NCBI GenBank assembly: GCA_964645655.1
Contig: CAZXZS010000003.1
Location: forward strand, 220,997 to 284,996
Reading direction: 5' to 3'
Origin: JAGOUA01 sp964645655
GTDB lineage: Bacteria; Patescibacteriota; Patescibacteriia; 2-12-FULL-60-25
Length of the DNA stretch: 64,000 nucleotides
The notes below the pieces were generated by a model. It saw only the letters and a program-made list of their open reading frames with translations, ran no database searches and was not told the origin of the DNA. Shown here one piece after another: positions 32,592 through 39,860 of the stretch. Both the position numbers and the translations under genes were made by a program. Each line of letters starts with the position of its first letter. Positions within the stretch are counted from its first letter, which is position 1.

Positions 32592-32767
32592 GCGATCATC
32601 ATAGGGAAGCGGCCTCATTCGCGCGAATCGGTCTGCCTTTGGAAAATGCTTCCGCGGCGAGTGCGTGCGGACGTGGCTCCGGCACGTGGCCGTACGGCTG
32701 CGCCTCATGCGGAATGCGAAACGGGTGTCTTGGTGCCATTTCTAAAACGCCAATCTTTTCAAGGGAT

Positions 32768-32795
32768 TTGACAACGAAAACGAGGAGGGTAGAGT
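32768..32795 (+). promoter_or_regulatory. Promoter upstream of the small genes at 32824 and 33056
   Basis: TTGACA, 16-nt spacer, TAGAGT. The transcript would start near 32802, giving the gene at 33056 a leader of about 250 nt. Confidence 0.6.
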
Positions 32796-32823
32796 GGAAG
32801 TATCAGGGTCTCATCCGGTCGAC

Positions 32824-32958
32824 ATGGCACGTGTTCGTTCTAACCCACGACAACCAAAGAGCTGCAAGCAAGGTCGGGCAATGTGTTTACCCCAATGGAT
32901 TCTCCTCAACGTTGAGAAGAGGCTGGGGGAGCGGCAGGTCACCCCTTTCTTCTTCTGA
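32824..32958 (+). CDS. Possible 44-residue small protein
   Basis: ATG 32824 lies about 22 nt after the predicted transcription start and opens a 44-residue basic frame ending in PFFF. There is no ribosome site and no recognisable family, so it may be leader sequence rather than a gene. Confidence 0.22.
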   Translation: MARVRSNPRQPKSCKQGRAMCLPQWILLNVEKRLGERQVTPFFF

Positions 32959-33055
32959 GCGCTGAATCGAGAGCGGCGCGTTTTCGTCTCGACGCGTAGG
33001 GACGAGGACCGACGTTCTTGGGCAGGGCTCTTCTCATCCATCTAGCACTCCTCAT

Positions 33056-33229
33056 ATGTACAACCAGAACGACGAGCGTAACCGCGACACGGCACAGCAG
33101 GGTGCGGGCGGCCAGTCTCAATCGGGTATGCAGCAGGGCCAGCGTGGCAACACGTCACCTGAAAAGGGGAAAGGGCAGGATGACCGCTCCCGCGGGAGCG
33201 AATCCTCCGAGCAACGGGATGAGCGCTAA
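33056..33229 (+). CDS. Small disordered hydrophilic protein
   Basis: 57 residues, almost free of hydrophobic residues. It is rich in Gln, Gly, Arg, Ser, Asp and Glu, beginning MYNQNDERNRDTAQQG and ending SSEQRDER. The composition resembles small hydrophilic stress proteins, but no motif is shared that would name it. The clean frame and start-to-stop fit argue that it is real. A perfect GC-rich hairpin follows at 33255-33280. Upstream is a transcribed leader from the promoter at 32768. No ribosome site is obvious. Confidence 0.5.
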   Translation: MYNQNDERNRDTAQQGAGGQSQSGMQQGQRGNTSPEKGKGQDDRSRGSESSEQRDER

Positions 33230-33251
33230 CCGAGCAACATGAACGTCAGCA

Positions 33252-33285
33252 GGGAGGGGGCGGGGAGCGATCCCCGCCCCCGCTC
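33252..33285 (+). terminator. GC-rich hairpin after the small gene
   Basis: Perfect 11-bp stem GGGGGCGGGGA / TCCCCGCCCCC with a 4-nt loop but no T run. It is a terminator or transcript-end stabiliser. Confidence 0.5.
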
Positions 33286-33449
33286 CGGTTAGGCCCCGCC
33301 ACGAGCGGGCTTGATCGTAAGGGCCGAAGCTGCCATCACCGCTTGGGTCCTTGCAAGCGAGAAAAGGCGCAGGGCCGCTACCCTGCGCAAGAACGCATCT
33401 TTCACAGAAGGGGCCATTGGCACAGTCTTACTCTTGGATATCTGCGTTT

Positions 33450-34166
33450 ATGCCAATCACTTATTTCACCACGTGGGCCGAAGCGTTGTCTGCGTCCTTT
33501 CAACTGATTTGGTTCCGATTTGCGTCTTTCGTCCCGCAATTGGTGGCGGCGATCGTGATCTTGCTCCTTGGATTCATCCTAGCCTCCGTTGTTTCGGTAC
33601 TGGTCCGCAAGGTCGTTCAGTTCACGAACATCGACCAGTCGCTCCAGCGCCTTGAGGTCACCCATACTCTCGAGCGGCGCGGCCTCCGCCTGCGTCTTGC
33701 GGACACGCTTGCCTGGATGGTGAAATGGTTTATTCTGATCCTCGTCCTCATTACCGTAAGCGATAGCCTAGGCTTGTCTCAGGTGACGCTTTTCCTACAG
33801 GATGTTGTCCGATATATCCCACAGGTCATTACGGCGGTCATCATGTTGACGATTGGGTTCGTGGCGGCCGGGTTCGTGCAGCGTCTCGTCGTGGATGGCG
33901 TCACGGCCTCGCGCTTCCCAACCTCCTCCGCGAATTTTCTGGGGGCGATCGCGAAGTGGTCGATCACCGTCTTCGCATTCATGGCGGCCCTTATCCAATT
34001 GGGCGTGGCCGCGAATCTCCTCCAGATCTTCTTCACTGGTTTTATCGCGATGGTCGCGCTCGCGGGTGGTCTTGCCTTCGGCTTGGGTGGCCGTGAGCAG
34101 GCCGCCGACCTTCTTGCGAGCTGGTCGAAGGAGATGGGTGGCCGTCCTAACCGAGAAAGCGTGTAG
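33450..34166 (+). CDS. MscS-like/TM-helix-repeat small membrane channel protein
   Basis: Predicted 238 residues with about five membrane segments in two similar halves. Each half ends in a pore-helix-like segment (ITAVIMLTIGFVAAGFV and FIAMVALAGGLAFGLGGREQ). This matches the conserved TM-helix family related to mechanosensitive channels, which lacks the cytoplasmic beta domain of MscS. The Gly-rich GLAFGLGGREQAADLL is typical. A role in osmotic protection is inference. ATG 33450 is chosen over longer frames because a -10-like ATATCT ends 6 nt before it, fitting a leaderless mRNA. It is followed by a good terminator. Confidence 0.8.
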   Translation: MPITYFTTWAEALSASFQLIWFRFASFVPQLVAAIVILLLGFILASVVSVLVRKVVQFTNIDQSLQRLEVTHTLERRGLRLRLADTLAWMVKWFILILVLITVSDSLGLSQVTLFLQDVVRYIPQVITAVIMLTIGFVAAGFVQRLVVDGVTASRFPTSSANFLGAIAKWSITVFAFMAALIQLGVAANLLQIFFTGFIAMVALAGGLAFGLGGREQAADLLASWSKEMGGRPNRESV

Positions 34167-34191
34167 GTTCTCTTTCCGGCGTTCGTACGAG

Positions 34192-34215
34192 AAATCCCCA
34201 TATTGGGGATTTTTC
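34192..34215 (+). terminator. Intrinsic terminator
   Basis: AAATCCCCA / TGGGGATTT stem with a 3-nt loop, then TTCC. Confidence 0.8.
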
Positions 34216-34315
34216 CATGCTCAGATGGGTCCTTTCGGAATCTGCTTTTAGGTTTGCACGCTTGACGCACGGAAGGGTTTTTGATAGCTTCCCCCGGCAA
34301 CGGAAGCAGAAGGAC

Positions 34316-35125
34316 ATGCGACATCGTCACGCCTCTGCCTCTGCCTGGTTCCTGCTCATCTGCGCGGCCCTCATGGCCGCCTGCGTAGGGCAGCCGCCGG
34401 ATCCGCCCGCCCGAACCGCCAGCGCCATCGTCGGCGATCCGGCCGACACGGACGTGTTCTGCACCGCCGCCCGCTTCGAGGCGGGGATGTGCGACATCAT
34501 CGTCGAGTACGACGACCACGCGGGAGGCTTCGACCTGTACCTGCCTCATCGCGTCGTGCAGTGGGGAGTCGGGGAGCTCACGTCGGAGACGCCCCCGACG
34601 GTCTGGGAGCGCGGCCTGCTGCCGTCGGAACATGGCGGCGGTACCGACTGGACCCACCGCGTCTGGCTGTATGATTTCGTGCAGATCTGGAACCGCCTGT
34701 GTGCGGGAACGACCGGCACCTGCGGGTTCCATGCGGAGTACAAGTCCGCCTCCAACCCCGGGCAGCGCCTGACGTTCTACTATGGGCGCCTGGGGAGCGG
34801 TCCACGCCGTTTCCAGACGATCCAGCTCACCGGGTTCACCGGGCCTGGAGACGAGGCTCACTAATACCCCTACCCCGTGCGGACCTATGCCGTTGCGTAC
34901 GACTTCCTCACTGGGCACTACGGCATCACGCCGCGGGCCCATCTCCTGGACAGCTTTGGTGGGCCCGCCGAAGCGACGGCTCCACCCGAGTACACGACAA
35001 CGTCCTCTCTGGGTGGGTCGTACGATGGGCACGCCTACCCCTTCACGGCCCCCAATCCGATCTGGGTCTTCTCGACCATGATCGCGCCGAGCGTCCGGCT
35101 CAACAGGGATTGGGTGGCGTACTAG
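34316..35125 (+). pseudogene. Lipoprotein gene interrupted by an in-frame TAA
   Basis: ATG 34316 follows AGAAGGAC and starts a lipoprotein (MRHRHASASAWFLLICAALM, lipobox ending LMAAC) that runs 182 residues to TAA at 34862-34864. The same frame then stays open for a further 86 codons (YPYPVRTYAVAYDF ... NRDWVAY) to TAG 35123-35125, directly before a strong terminator. The second part has no ribosome site or promoter of its own. So it looks like one gene of about 269 codons with a nonsense codon where a Tyr codon would fit. It could be a true pseudogene, read-through, or a base-call error. No family is recognised. Confidence 0.6.
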
Positions 35126-35132
35126 GAGCCTG

Positions 35133-35159
35133 GCGCCGACGTCCGTCGGCGCTTTTTTC
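35133..35159 (+). terminator. Intrinsic terminator
   Basis: GCGCCGACG / CGTCGGCGC stem followed by TTTTTT. Confidence 0.9.
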
Positions 35160-35164
35160 ATGTG

Positions 35165-35192
35165 CGAAAAAAGGAGCGCTTGCTCCTTTTCT
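35165..35192 (-). terminator. Intrinsic terminator of the cytochrome b5/DoxX operon
   Basis: AAAAGGAGC / GCTCCTTTT stem, flanked on the minus-strand side by TTTTTT. Confidence 0.85.
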
Positions 35193-35193
35193 C

Positions 35194-35580
35194 TTACACC
35201 GCTTCCTTCTTTCCAAGTGACCAGCGGTCCTCGCCGGCGAGGGCGACCCCGAAGGCGGCGAACGAGAGGGCGAAATCACGCGCACCGGTCGCCGAAGGCC
35301 CGAACCCGTGCGTGATCACGAGCAGGTGCAGGCCGATCAGGGCTGCGATCGGACGGACGAAGAGGCCGATGGCGAGCAGGAGGCTTGCGATCACCTCGAA
35401 CAGGCCGTTCAGGAAGATGATCGTGCTTGCGCTCGGGCCGATGGCCGTGGCCCAGGCCGGCACGACGCCGAGCCACATGCTGGGATTGGTGAGCTGAGAG
35501 ACGCCGAACCACATCACGACCGCGCTGACGGCCAGGCGAACCGTGACGGGCGCGTAGCTCGCGTACGGAAACGGTTTCAT
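35194..35580 (-). CDS. DoxX family membrane protein
   Basis: 128 residues with four membrane segments, as is usual for DoxX/DoxD-like proteins: VRLAVSAVVMWFGVSQL, ASTIIFLNGLFEVIASLLLA, IAALIGLHLLVITHGF and DFALSFAAFGVALAG. The family is named from an archaeal thiosulfate:quinone oxidoreductase subunit, but most bacterial members are of unknown function and some are linked to thiol stress. It starts only 3 nt after the stop of the cytochrome b5 gene, so the two are co-transcribed. This suggests a joint redox role at the membrane. Confidence 0.85.
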   Translation of the reverse strand: MKPFPYASYAPVTVRLAVSAVVMWFGVSQLTNPSMWLGVVPAWATAIGPSASTIIFLNGLFEVIASLLLAIGLFVRPIAALIGLHLLVITHGFGPSATGARDFALSFAAFGVALAGEDRWSLGKKEAV

Positions 35581-35583
35581 AGC

Positions 35584-36060
35584 TTATTTGAGGGTTCCGA
35601 TGGCAAGGTTCGCGAGCGCCTGCATCGGTTGGCCTTGGCCGCCATGCTGGCCATTGAAGGCGGCGGAACCGTCTTTCCCGCACAACCGGATGATCCCGCG
35701 TTCGCCACCCGGGTGCTGGGCGATCCAGTCCGTGAGGGTATAGACCTTGCCGTTGATCGAGCTCCAGCAGTCGCTCTCGTTGTTGTGCTTGGCGACGTCG
35801 GCAGAAGTATAGGACGCGACGGTGGGGGCGTCGGGCGCGGCGGGTTTCGGGGAGGTTGCCTGGCCCGGTGTCGGTTCGGCGACGGTCGTCGTCGTGCTTG
35901 AGGGAACCGGGGCCATCGGCATGGCGCGACTGTTCATCTGTGCATTCGGCTGCGCTGGGCGCGGGCGCGATGCGGGCTTCATGAATGCGGAGACGCCAGC
36001 GGCGGCGGCGACCACGAGAAGGCCGACCACGAGACCAAGGGTACGTTGGGTGTTCATCAT
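35584..36060 (-). CDS. Membrane-anchored cytochrome b5-like haem-binding protein
   Basis: 158 residues. An N-terminal hydrophobic segment (LGLVVGLLVVAAAAGVSAF) acts as a signal or anchor, then comes a Pro/Thr/Ser-rich linker (about residues 28-80), then a cytochrome b5 domain. The haem ligands are H116 in WIAQHPGGERG and H139 in FNGQHGG. The domain would lie outside the cytoplasmic membrane. ATG 36060 (or the next ATG at 36057) has TTATCC 11 nt upstream and no ribosome site. The downstream DoxX gene follows after 3 nt. The electron donor and acceptor are unknown. Confidence 0.88.
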   Translation of the reverse strand: MMNTQRTLGLVVGLLVVAAAAGVSAFMKPASRPRPAQPNAQMNSRAMPMAPVPSSTTTTVAEPTPGQATSPKPAAPDAPTVASYTSADVAKHNNESDCWSSINGKVYTLTDWIAQHPGGERGIIRLCGKDGSAAFNGQHGGQGQPMQALANLAIGTLK

Positions 36061-36184
36061 AAGGAAAACAAGGATAACGCGTTTGCGGAAGGACGTCCCC
36101 ACCGACATCGGGTTCCACGGGGAATAGTATGGGGCAGGGGGCGTCTAGACGTAAAGAGGATGAGAGATTTTCTCGCATTTTAGC

Positions 36185-36212
36185 CAAAAAAGCCCCCGAT
36201 GGGGCTTTTTGG
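36185..36212. terminator. Intrinsic terminator
   Basis: AAAAAGCCCC-CGAT-GGGGCTTTTT stem, with T runs in both directions. Confidence 0.85.
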
Positions 36213-36213
36213 T

Positions 36214-36735
36214 TTAGCGGTACAGGTCGTTGGGCGTCAGGGCGGGGCGAGGATTGAAGCTGCTCGGCGTCGAGATGGGCCGTCCGGCGGTATAATTGGT
36301 GAAGAAGGCGTCCGGGACGTCCACGATTAGGTTCTGCCAGTGCGGGCCAAACATGGCGACGGCAACGGGCTCAGACTCGATCCAGCGGATGGTGCTGGTC
36401 GCTTCGACGATGTAGACCTTGGGGTCCGTGGTGATCTTGAGGAGTCGGGTCGCGGGGCGGATCGTGACATTGCCGCCGATGGGGAGGGCTGCCATTTCCG
36501 CGTCCGTAACGGTGTTCACGCGATAGAGGTCATACGGCGAGTACCAGCTGTAGAACGTTTCCATGTTCGGGAAGACATGGCGGCGTCCGGTGGTGTTGCT
36601 GAACCAGAAGACGGCCGGATTGCTCAGGGTCTTGATGAGCGTTCCCGGCTGAGGGGCCGTTTGTGCGAACGCGGGCTGGATGGACGGGGCGAGCAAGCTG
36701 AAGGAAAGCAAGAGCGCAATGAAAGGAAGTTTCAT
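36214..36735 (-). CDS. Secreted protein with a VFPN/WYS-type repeat common in Patescibacteria
   Basis: 173 residues with a clear signal peptide (MKLPFIALLLSFSLLAPS, predicted cut after AFA). The mature part has the pattern GTLIKTLSNPAVFWFSNTTG, then RRHVFPNMETFYSWYSPYD, then KVYIVEATSTIRWIESEPVA. From memory, similar G.LIK ... V.Y....GKR..FPN...Y..W segments are frequent in exported proteins of Patescibacteria and their function is unknown. TATACT lies 9 nt before ATG 36735, so the leader is about 3 nt. It is divergent from the Cys-rich protein at 36831. Confidence 0.75.
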   Translation of the reverse strand: MKLPFIALLLSFSLLAPSIQPAFAQTAPQPGTLIKTLSNPAVFWFSNTTGRRHVFPNMETFYSWYSPYDLYRVNTVTDAEMAALPIGGNVTIRPATRLLKITTDPKVYIVEATSTIRWIESEPVAVAMFGPHWQNLIVDVPDAFFTNYTAGRPISTPSSFNPRPALTPNDLYR

Positions 36736-36784
36736 ACGAGGGGCAGTATAGCACACGCGGGTTGAGTGCGTTCGCGGTGACTGT

Positions 36785-36833
36785 GGTATACTCCTGCTGT
36801 TTACTTCTTCTCGCCTCTTTTCCCACGCGTATG
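36785..36833 (+). promoter_or_regulatory. -10 box and short leader of the Cys-rich gene
   Basis: TATACT near 36785-36790, about 40 nt before ATG 36831. The leader has no clear ribosome site. Confidence 0.45.
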
Positions 36834-37850
36834 GCCATGTCCGTCCTTACCCAATCCGCAACCGCGACCGCCTCCAAGGTTGCCATCGGCATCGCGCTCG
36901 GCGCCTCTGCGGCGTTTGCGGCCGTCAGCCTGAATGACCTGTTCAATAAGGATCCGCAGCGTTCGGGCGCGATGATGCCGCTCGAGGGTGGGGCCATCCT
37001 GACCCGCGAAGCCTGTTGGCAGACATGTGAGGAGACGCGCCAGGCGTGTACCGAGTCCGGCGGCGACCCGACCGCCTGTCGGACGGCCTTCAACGCCTGC
37101 GCGGAAAACTGTCTTGCCTATCCGCCAGCAGATACGTTGCCGGGCTATGTGCCGCCTGGCTATGTCCCACCCGCGTTCGACGTTCCCGGCTACGCCATGC
37201 CAGGATACATCGTGCCGGGATATGACGTTCCGGGGTATATGGCGCCGGGCTATATCCCGCCCGCCGTGCGTCCGCGTGCGGGATTCTGCCTGGATCGATG
37301 CACCGGTATCCGCTCCGCCTGTCTCGAGGCGGGCCGTCCGCAGGCCTTGTGTGACCAGCGTGGCGCGGTCTGTGGCGATACCTGCCCGTTCCAAGACGAA
37401 TTGCCGCCAGGATACATTCCGCCGCCACCGGCTTCCGCTTGCCAGAACCTGTGCGTCCAACGCTACGAGGTCTGTGTCGACGGGGCGCTTACCGACGCCC
37501 AAAACCAGGCTTGCTACGACACGTATTCCGCATGTAACAGCATCTGCTTAGGCATTCCACCTGAAGCGAAGCAACCGCCGGGAGGGGTGAAGGTGGACCC
37601 GATGGACCCGATTCTTAAACCCCCCATCAACACGCGCCCGCCGGAATACGTCAACGATAACCCGCCGGACCCGATCGTCCCGAGCATCGACACGACCTAC
37701 AAGCCGCAAGAGGGCATCAAACCGCAAGATGAAGTGAAGCCGCAGGAAACGTTCTACCAAGAGCAGTACCTGCAGCAAGAACCGCCAAAGGTCGAAGAAG
37801 GGTTCTTCGACAAGGTGTGGGACTTCTTCGCGGGAGGCAAGAAAGAGTAG
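36831..37850 (+). CDS. Exported Cys-rich repeat protein with Pro-Gly-Tyr linker
   Basis: Predicted 339 residues (339 codons from ATG 36831; ATG 36837 is an alternative). An N-terminal hydrophobic segment (KVAIGIALGASAAFAAVSL) is a signal or anchor. Three modules each contain six Cys in the order C-x3-C-x6-C ... C-x6-C-x3-C (starting CWQTC, CLDRC and CQNLC). Between the first two lies a run of five-residue repeats PGYxx (GYVPPGYVPPAFDVPGYAMP and on). The C-terminal third is Pro-, Asp- and Lys-rich and ends with a short aromatic helix (FFDKVWDFFAGGKKE). The Cys count is even in each module, which suits disulfides. A surface or secreted structural role is inference. Confidence 0.7.
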   Translation: MAMSVLTQSATATASKVAIGIALGASAAFAAVSLNDLFNKDPQRSGAMMPLEGGAILTREACWQTCEETRQACTESGGDPTACRTAFNACAENCLAYPPADTLPGYVPPGYVPPAFDVPGYAMPGYIVPGYDVPGYMAPGYIPPAVRPRAGFCLDRCTGIRSACLEAGRPQALCDQRGAVCGDTCPFQDELPPGYIPPPPASACQNLCVQRYEVCVDGALTDAQNQACYDTYSACNSICLGIPPEAKQPPGGVKVDPMDPILKPPINTRPPEYVNDNPPDPIVPSIDTTYKPQEGIKPQDEVKPQETFYQEQYLQQEPPKVEEGFFDKVWDFFAGGKKE

Positions 37851-37859
37851 AATAGGGCG

Positions 37860-39779
37860 GTGGCTACGGCCGCCGCTTTTCATATGCGCTTGCCGAACGT
37901 TTTTGGCGGGTGGGGGATGGGGGCCCTCCTCGCGGGCCTGCTGTTGAGTCTCGCGGTCCTGCTTGACCGGTTCTTCGTTTGGGTCCCTTGGGTGGCACTC
38001 GCGGTCGGTGTCGCCGTCGGTGCAGCGTGCGCGTCCCTTCGGAAGCGGGTGACGCCGCCGGCATCGGTCGAGCTCGCTTCTGCGGCGGATCGGTGGGCGA
38101 AGGTTGGGGCGTTTGGCGTCTTCACGCTCCAAGTCCTCCAGGTCGCCACTCTCTGGCTGTCGCGCACCGATCGTGCGATCGCGTCGCCATGGGAAGTCCT
38201 TCCGGTTTCTATTTTTCCCTTATTCTGGCTCAGTTTATCGTTGCTTCTCTTGCTCGCTGATCGCCTGTCAGCATCCCTTAGGCGTGCCCTTTGGGTGGTG
38301 CAGTCGGGCATCGCGTTCGGCACGTCGCTGGTGGTGTATCGGTTGGGCTTTGGGTTTGACCCGTTCATCCATCAGGCGGCCGTGCGGGCCTTGGTCGAGC
38401 ATGGAAGGATTGAGCTCACCTCGATCTTGTATGTCGGCCAATATGCGGTTGAAGCGGGGTTGACGCGCGTGACAGGTGTCCCCTCTGCCTGGATCGACCG
38501 CCTCCTCGTCCCCCTGCTCTCCGTCGGGCTTGTGGGCGTGTTGATCCCGCGCCTGCGACGGGCGTGGGATGGAGGGCGTTCGTCGGTTTCGACGTGGGCA
38601 ATGTTCCTGCTCCCCTTCCAGCCGTTCACGTTCAGCGTCCCCTATCACCTCACCTATCTCGGTCTTCTGTTCGTTGTCTTTGCGCTTCCGTCGCTCGTCC
38701 TGGGCTCGGGTTGGCCGCTCGCGGGGTTGCTGCTCGCGTGGATGGCGCTCGTGCATCCGCTCTTGGCGATCCCGGCGGGCGTCCTCGTCCTCTTCGGCTG
38801 GATGGCCCGACGGTTCCCGCGCGTGGCAGGGATCGGGGCGTTCGTCTGCGTGCTTGGCTTGCTGATCGCCGCGTTCTCGGTCTATGTGTCACGTTTGGGC
38901 GGCGCGATGGTGTGGCCATCCGTCGCCTTGTGGGGGATGGCCTGGCAGGCCCTGACCGGATTCCCGTACCGGCTGGATGCGGCCCCATGGTTCGTCGAAG
39001 CCTTCTATCGGTTTTTCCATCTCTGGTCGTTTCTGTTTGCGGCCATCGGATGTGTAGGACTGCGGTTCGTGCCGGAGCGGCTGCGTCCGCTACGCCTTGT
39101 CTATGTGGGGACGGCCTTCGGCGTGTTGTTCGCCGCGTTTTTCCTTGCCGCCTCGACCCAGATCAAGGGCATCATTTCCACCGAGCAATTCGAGTTCGCC
39201 TTGCGCTTGCGGGGCGCGTTCCCGATCTTCTTCTTTCCGGGCGTCGTCGCTTTGCTCGAGCGTGCCGAGGCGCGGCTTTCTGCTTCTCTGCGGCTCGCAG
39301 CGTGTTTCGTGGTCGCGCTGTTCTGCACGGCGGTCTGGTTCGTCTCCTATCCGCAGGCGAACCGCTACCTACGGGTCTCCTCCGCCGGCGTCAGCGCCAC
39401 CGATGTCCGCGTCGTGCAGCAGATCGAGCGGTTCGCGGCCGGTCGACCGTATGCCGCCCTCACGCCGCAAATGGTGTCCGCCGCCGCGCTGACCCAATTC
39501 GGGTTCTCGCGTGAGCTGCAGACGCCCTACGGACGCCGCTATGCCTACGCGATTCCCACGGGCGGCGAGCTGTACCAGCAGTACCAGCGCCTGTGGTACG
39601 AACCGGACGTGACGAAGGTGTTCGAGACGGTCCGCGCCCTGTCCGGCGTGCCTGTCATCGCGATCGCGGTGCCGACGTCGTGGGATCCGTATGGGACCCT
39701 TGGCCGCAGGCTTCTCCCGCACGCGCGTTGGCACATGCGCATCGACGAGGCGGTGGATGCCTACATCATTGAAAAGTGA
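37860..39779 (+). CDS. Polytopic membrane protein, possible GT-C type glycosyltransferase
   Basis: 639 residues with about twelve membrane segments in the first 480 residues and a soluble C-terminal domain of about 150 residues. This layout, with an early extracytoplasmic loop (LVYRLGFGFDPFIHQAAVRA), resembles GT-C glycosyltransferases that use lipid-linked sugars, but I do not see a decisive motif. TAGAAT (37848-37853) ends 6 nt before GTG 37860, so a leaderless GTG start is favoured over the ATG at 37884. The -10 box overlaps the stop of the preceding Cys-rich gene. Confidence 0.7.
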   Translation: MATAAAFHMRLPNVFGGWGMGALLAGLLLSLAVLLDRFFVWVPWVALAVGVAVGAACASLRKRVTPPASVELASAADRWAKVGAFGVFTLQVLQVATLWLSRTDRAIASPWEVLPVSIFPLFWLSLSLLLLLADRLSASLRRALWVVQSGIAFGTSLVVYRLGFGFDPFIHQAAVRALVEHGRIELTSILYVGQYAVEAGLTRVTGVPSAWIDRLLVPLLSVGLVGVLIPRLRRAWDGGRSSVSTWAMFLLPFQPFTFSVPYHLTYLGLLFVVFALPSLVLGSGWPLAGLLLAWMALVHPLLAIPAGVLVLFGWMARRFPRVAGIGAFVCVLGLLIAAFSVYVSRLGGAMVWPSVALWGMAWQALTGFPYRLDAAPWFVEAFYRFFHLWSFLFAAIGCVGLRFVPERLRPLRLVYVGTAFGVLFAAFFLAASTQIKGIISTEQFEFALRLRGAFPIFFFPGVVALLERAEARLSASLRLAACFVVALFCTAVWFVSYPQANRYLRVSSAGVSATDVRVVQQIERFAAGRPYAALTPQMVSAAALTQFGFSRELQTPYGRRYAYAIPTGGELYQQYQRLWYEPDVTKVFETVRALSGVPVIAIAVPTSWDPYGTLGRRLLPHARWHMRIDEAVDAYIIEK

Positions 39780-39860
39780 CCAGGCGCGCCGATGTTCATG
39801 GCGGCGAAGGGAGGATGACGGCCATTTCCCCCTTTTTCTTCCCTCTGTTAAGCTCTTTTC

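Noticed and set aside
34862..34864. Altered genetic code as an explanation for the in-frame stop
   Set aside because: Known CPR recoding affects UGA, not UAA. In this window UGA and UAA both end many normal genes, and rpoB and rpoC contain no in-frame stops.
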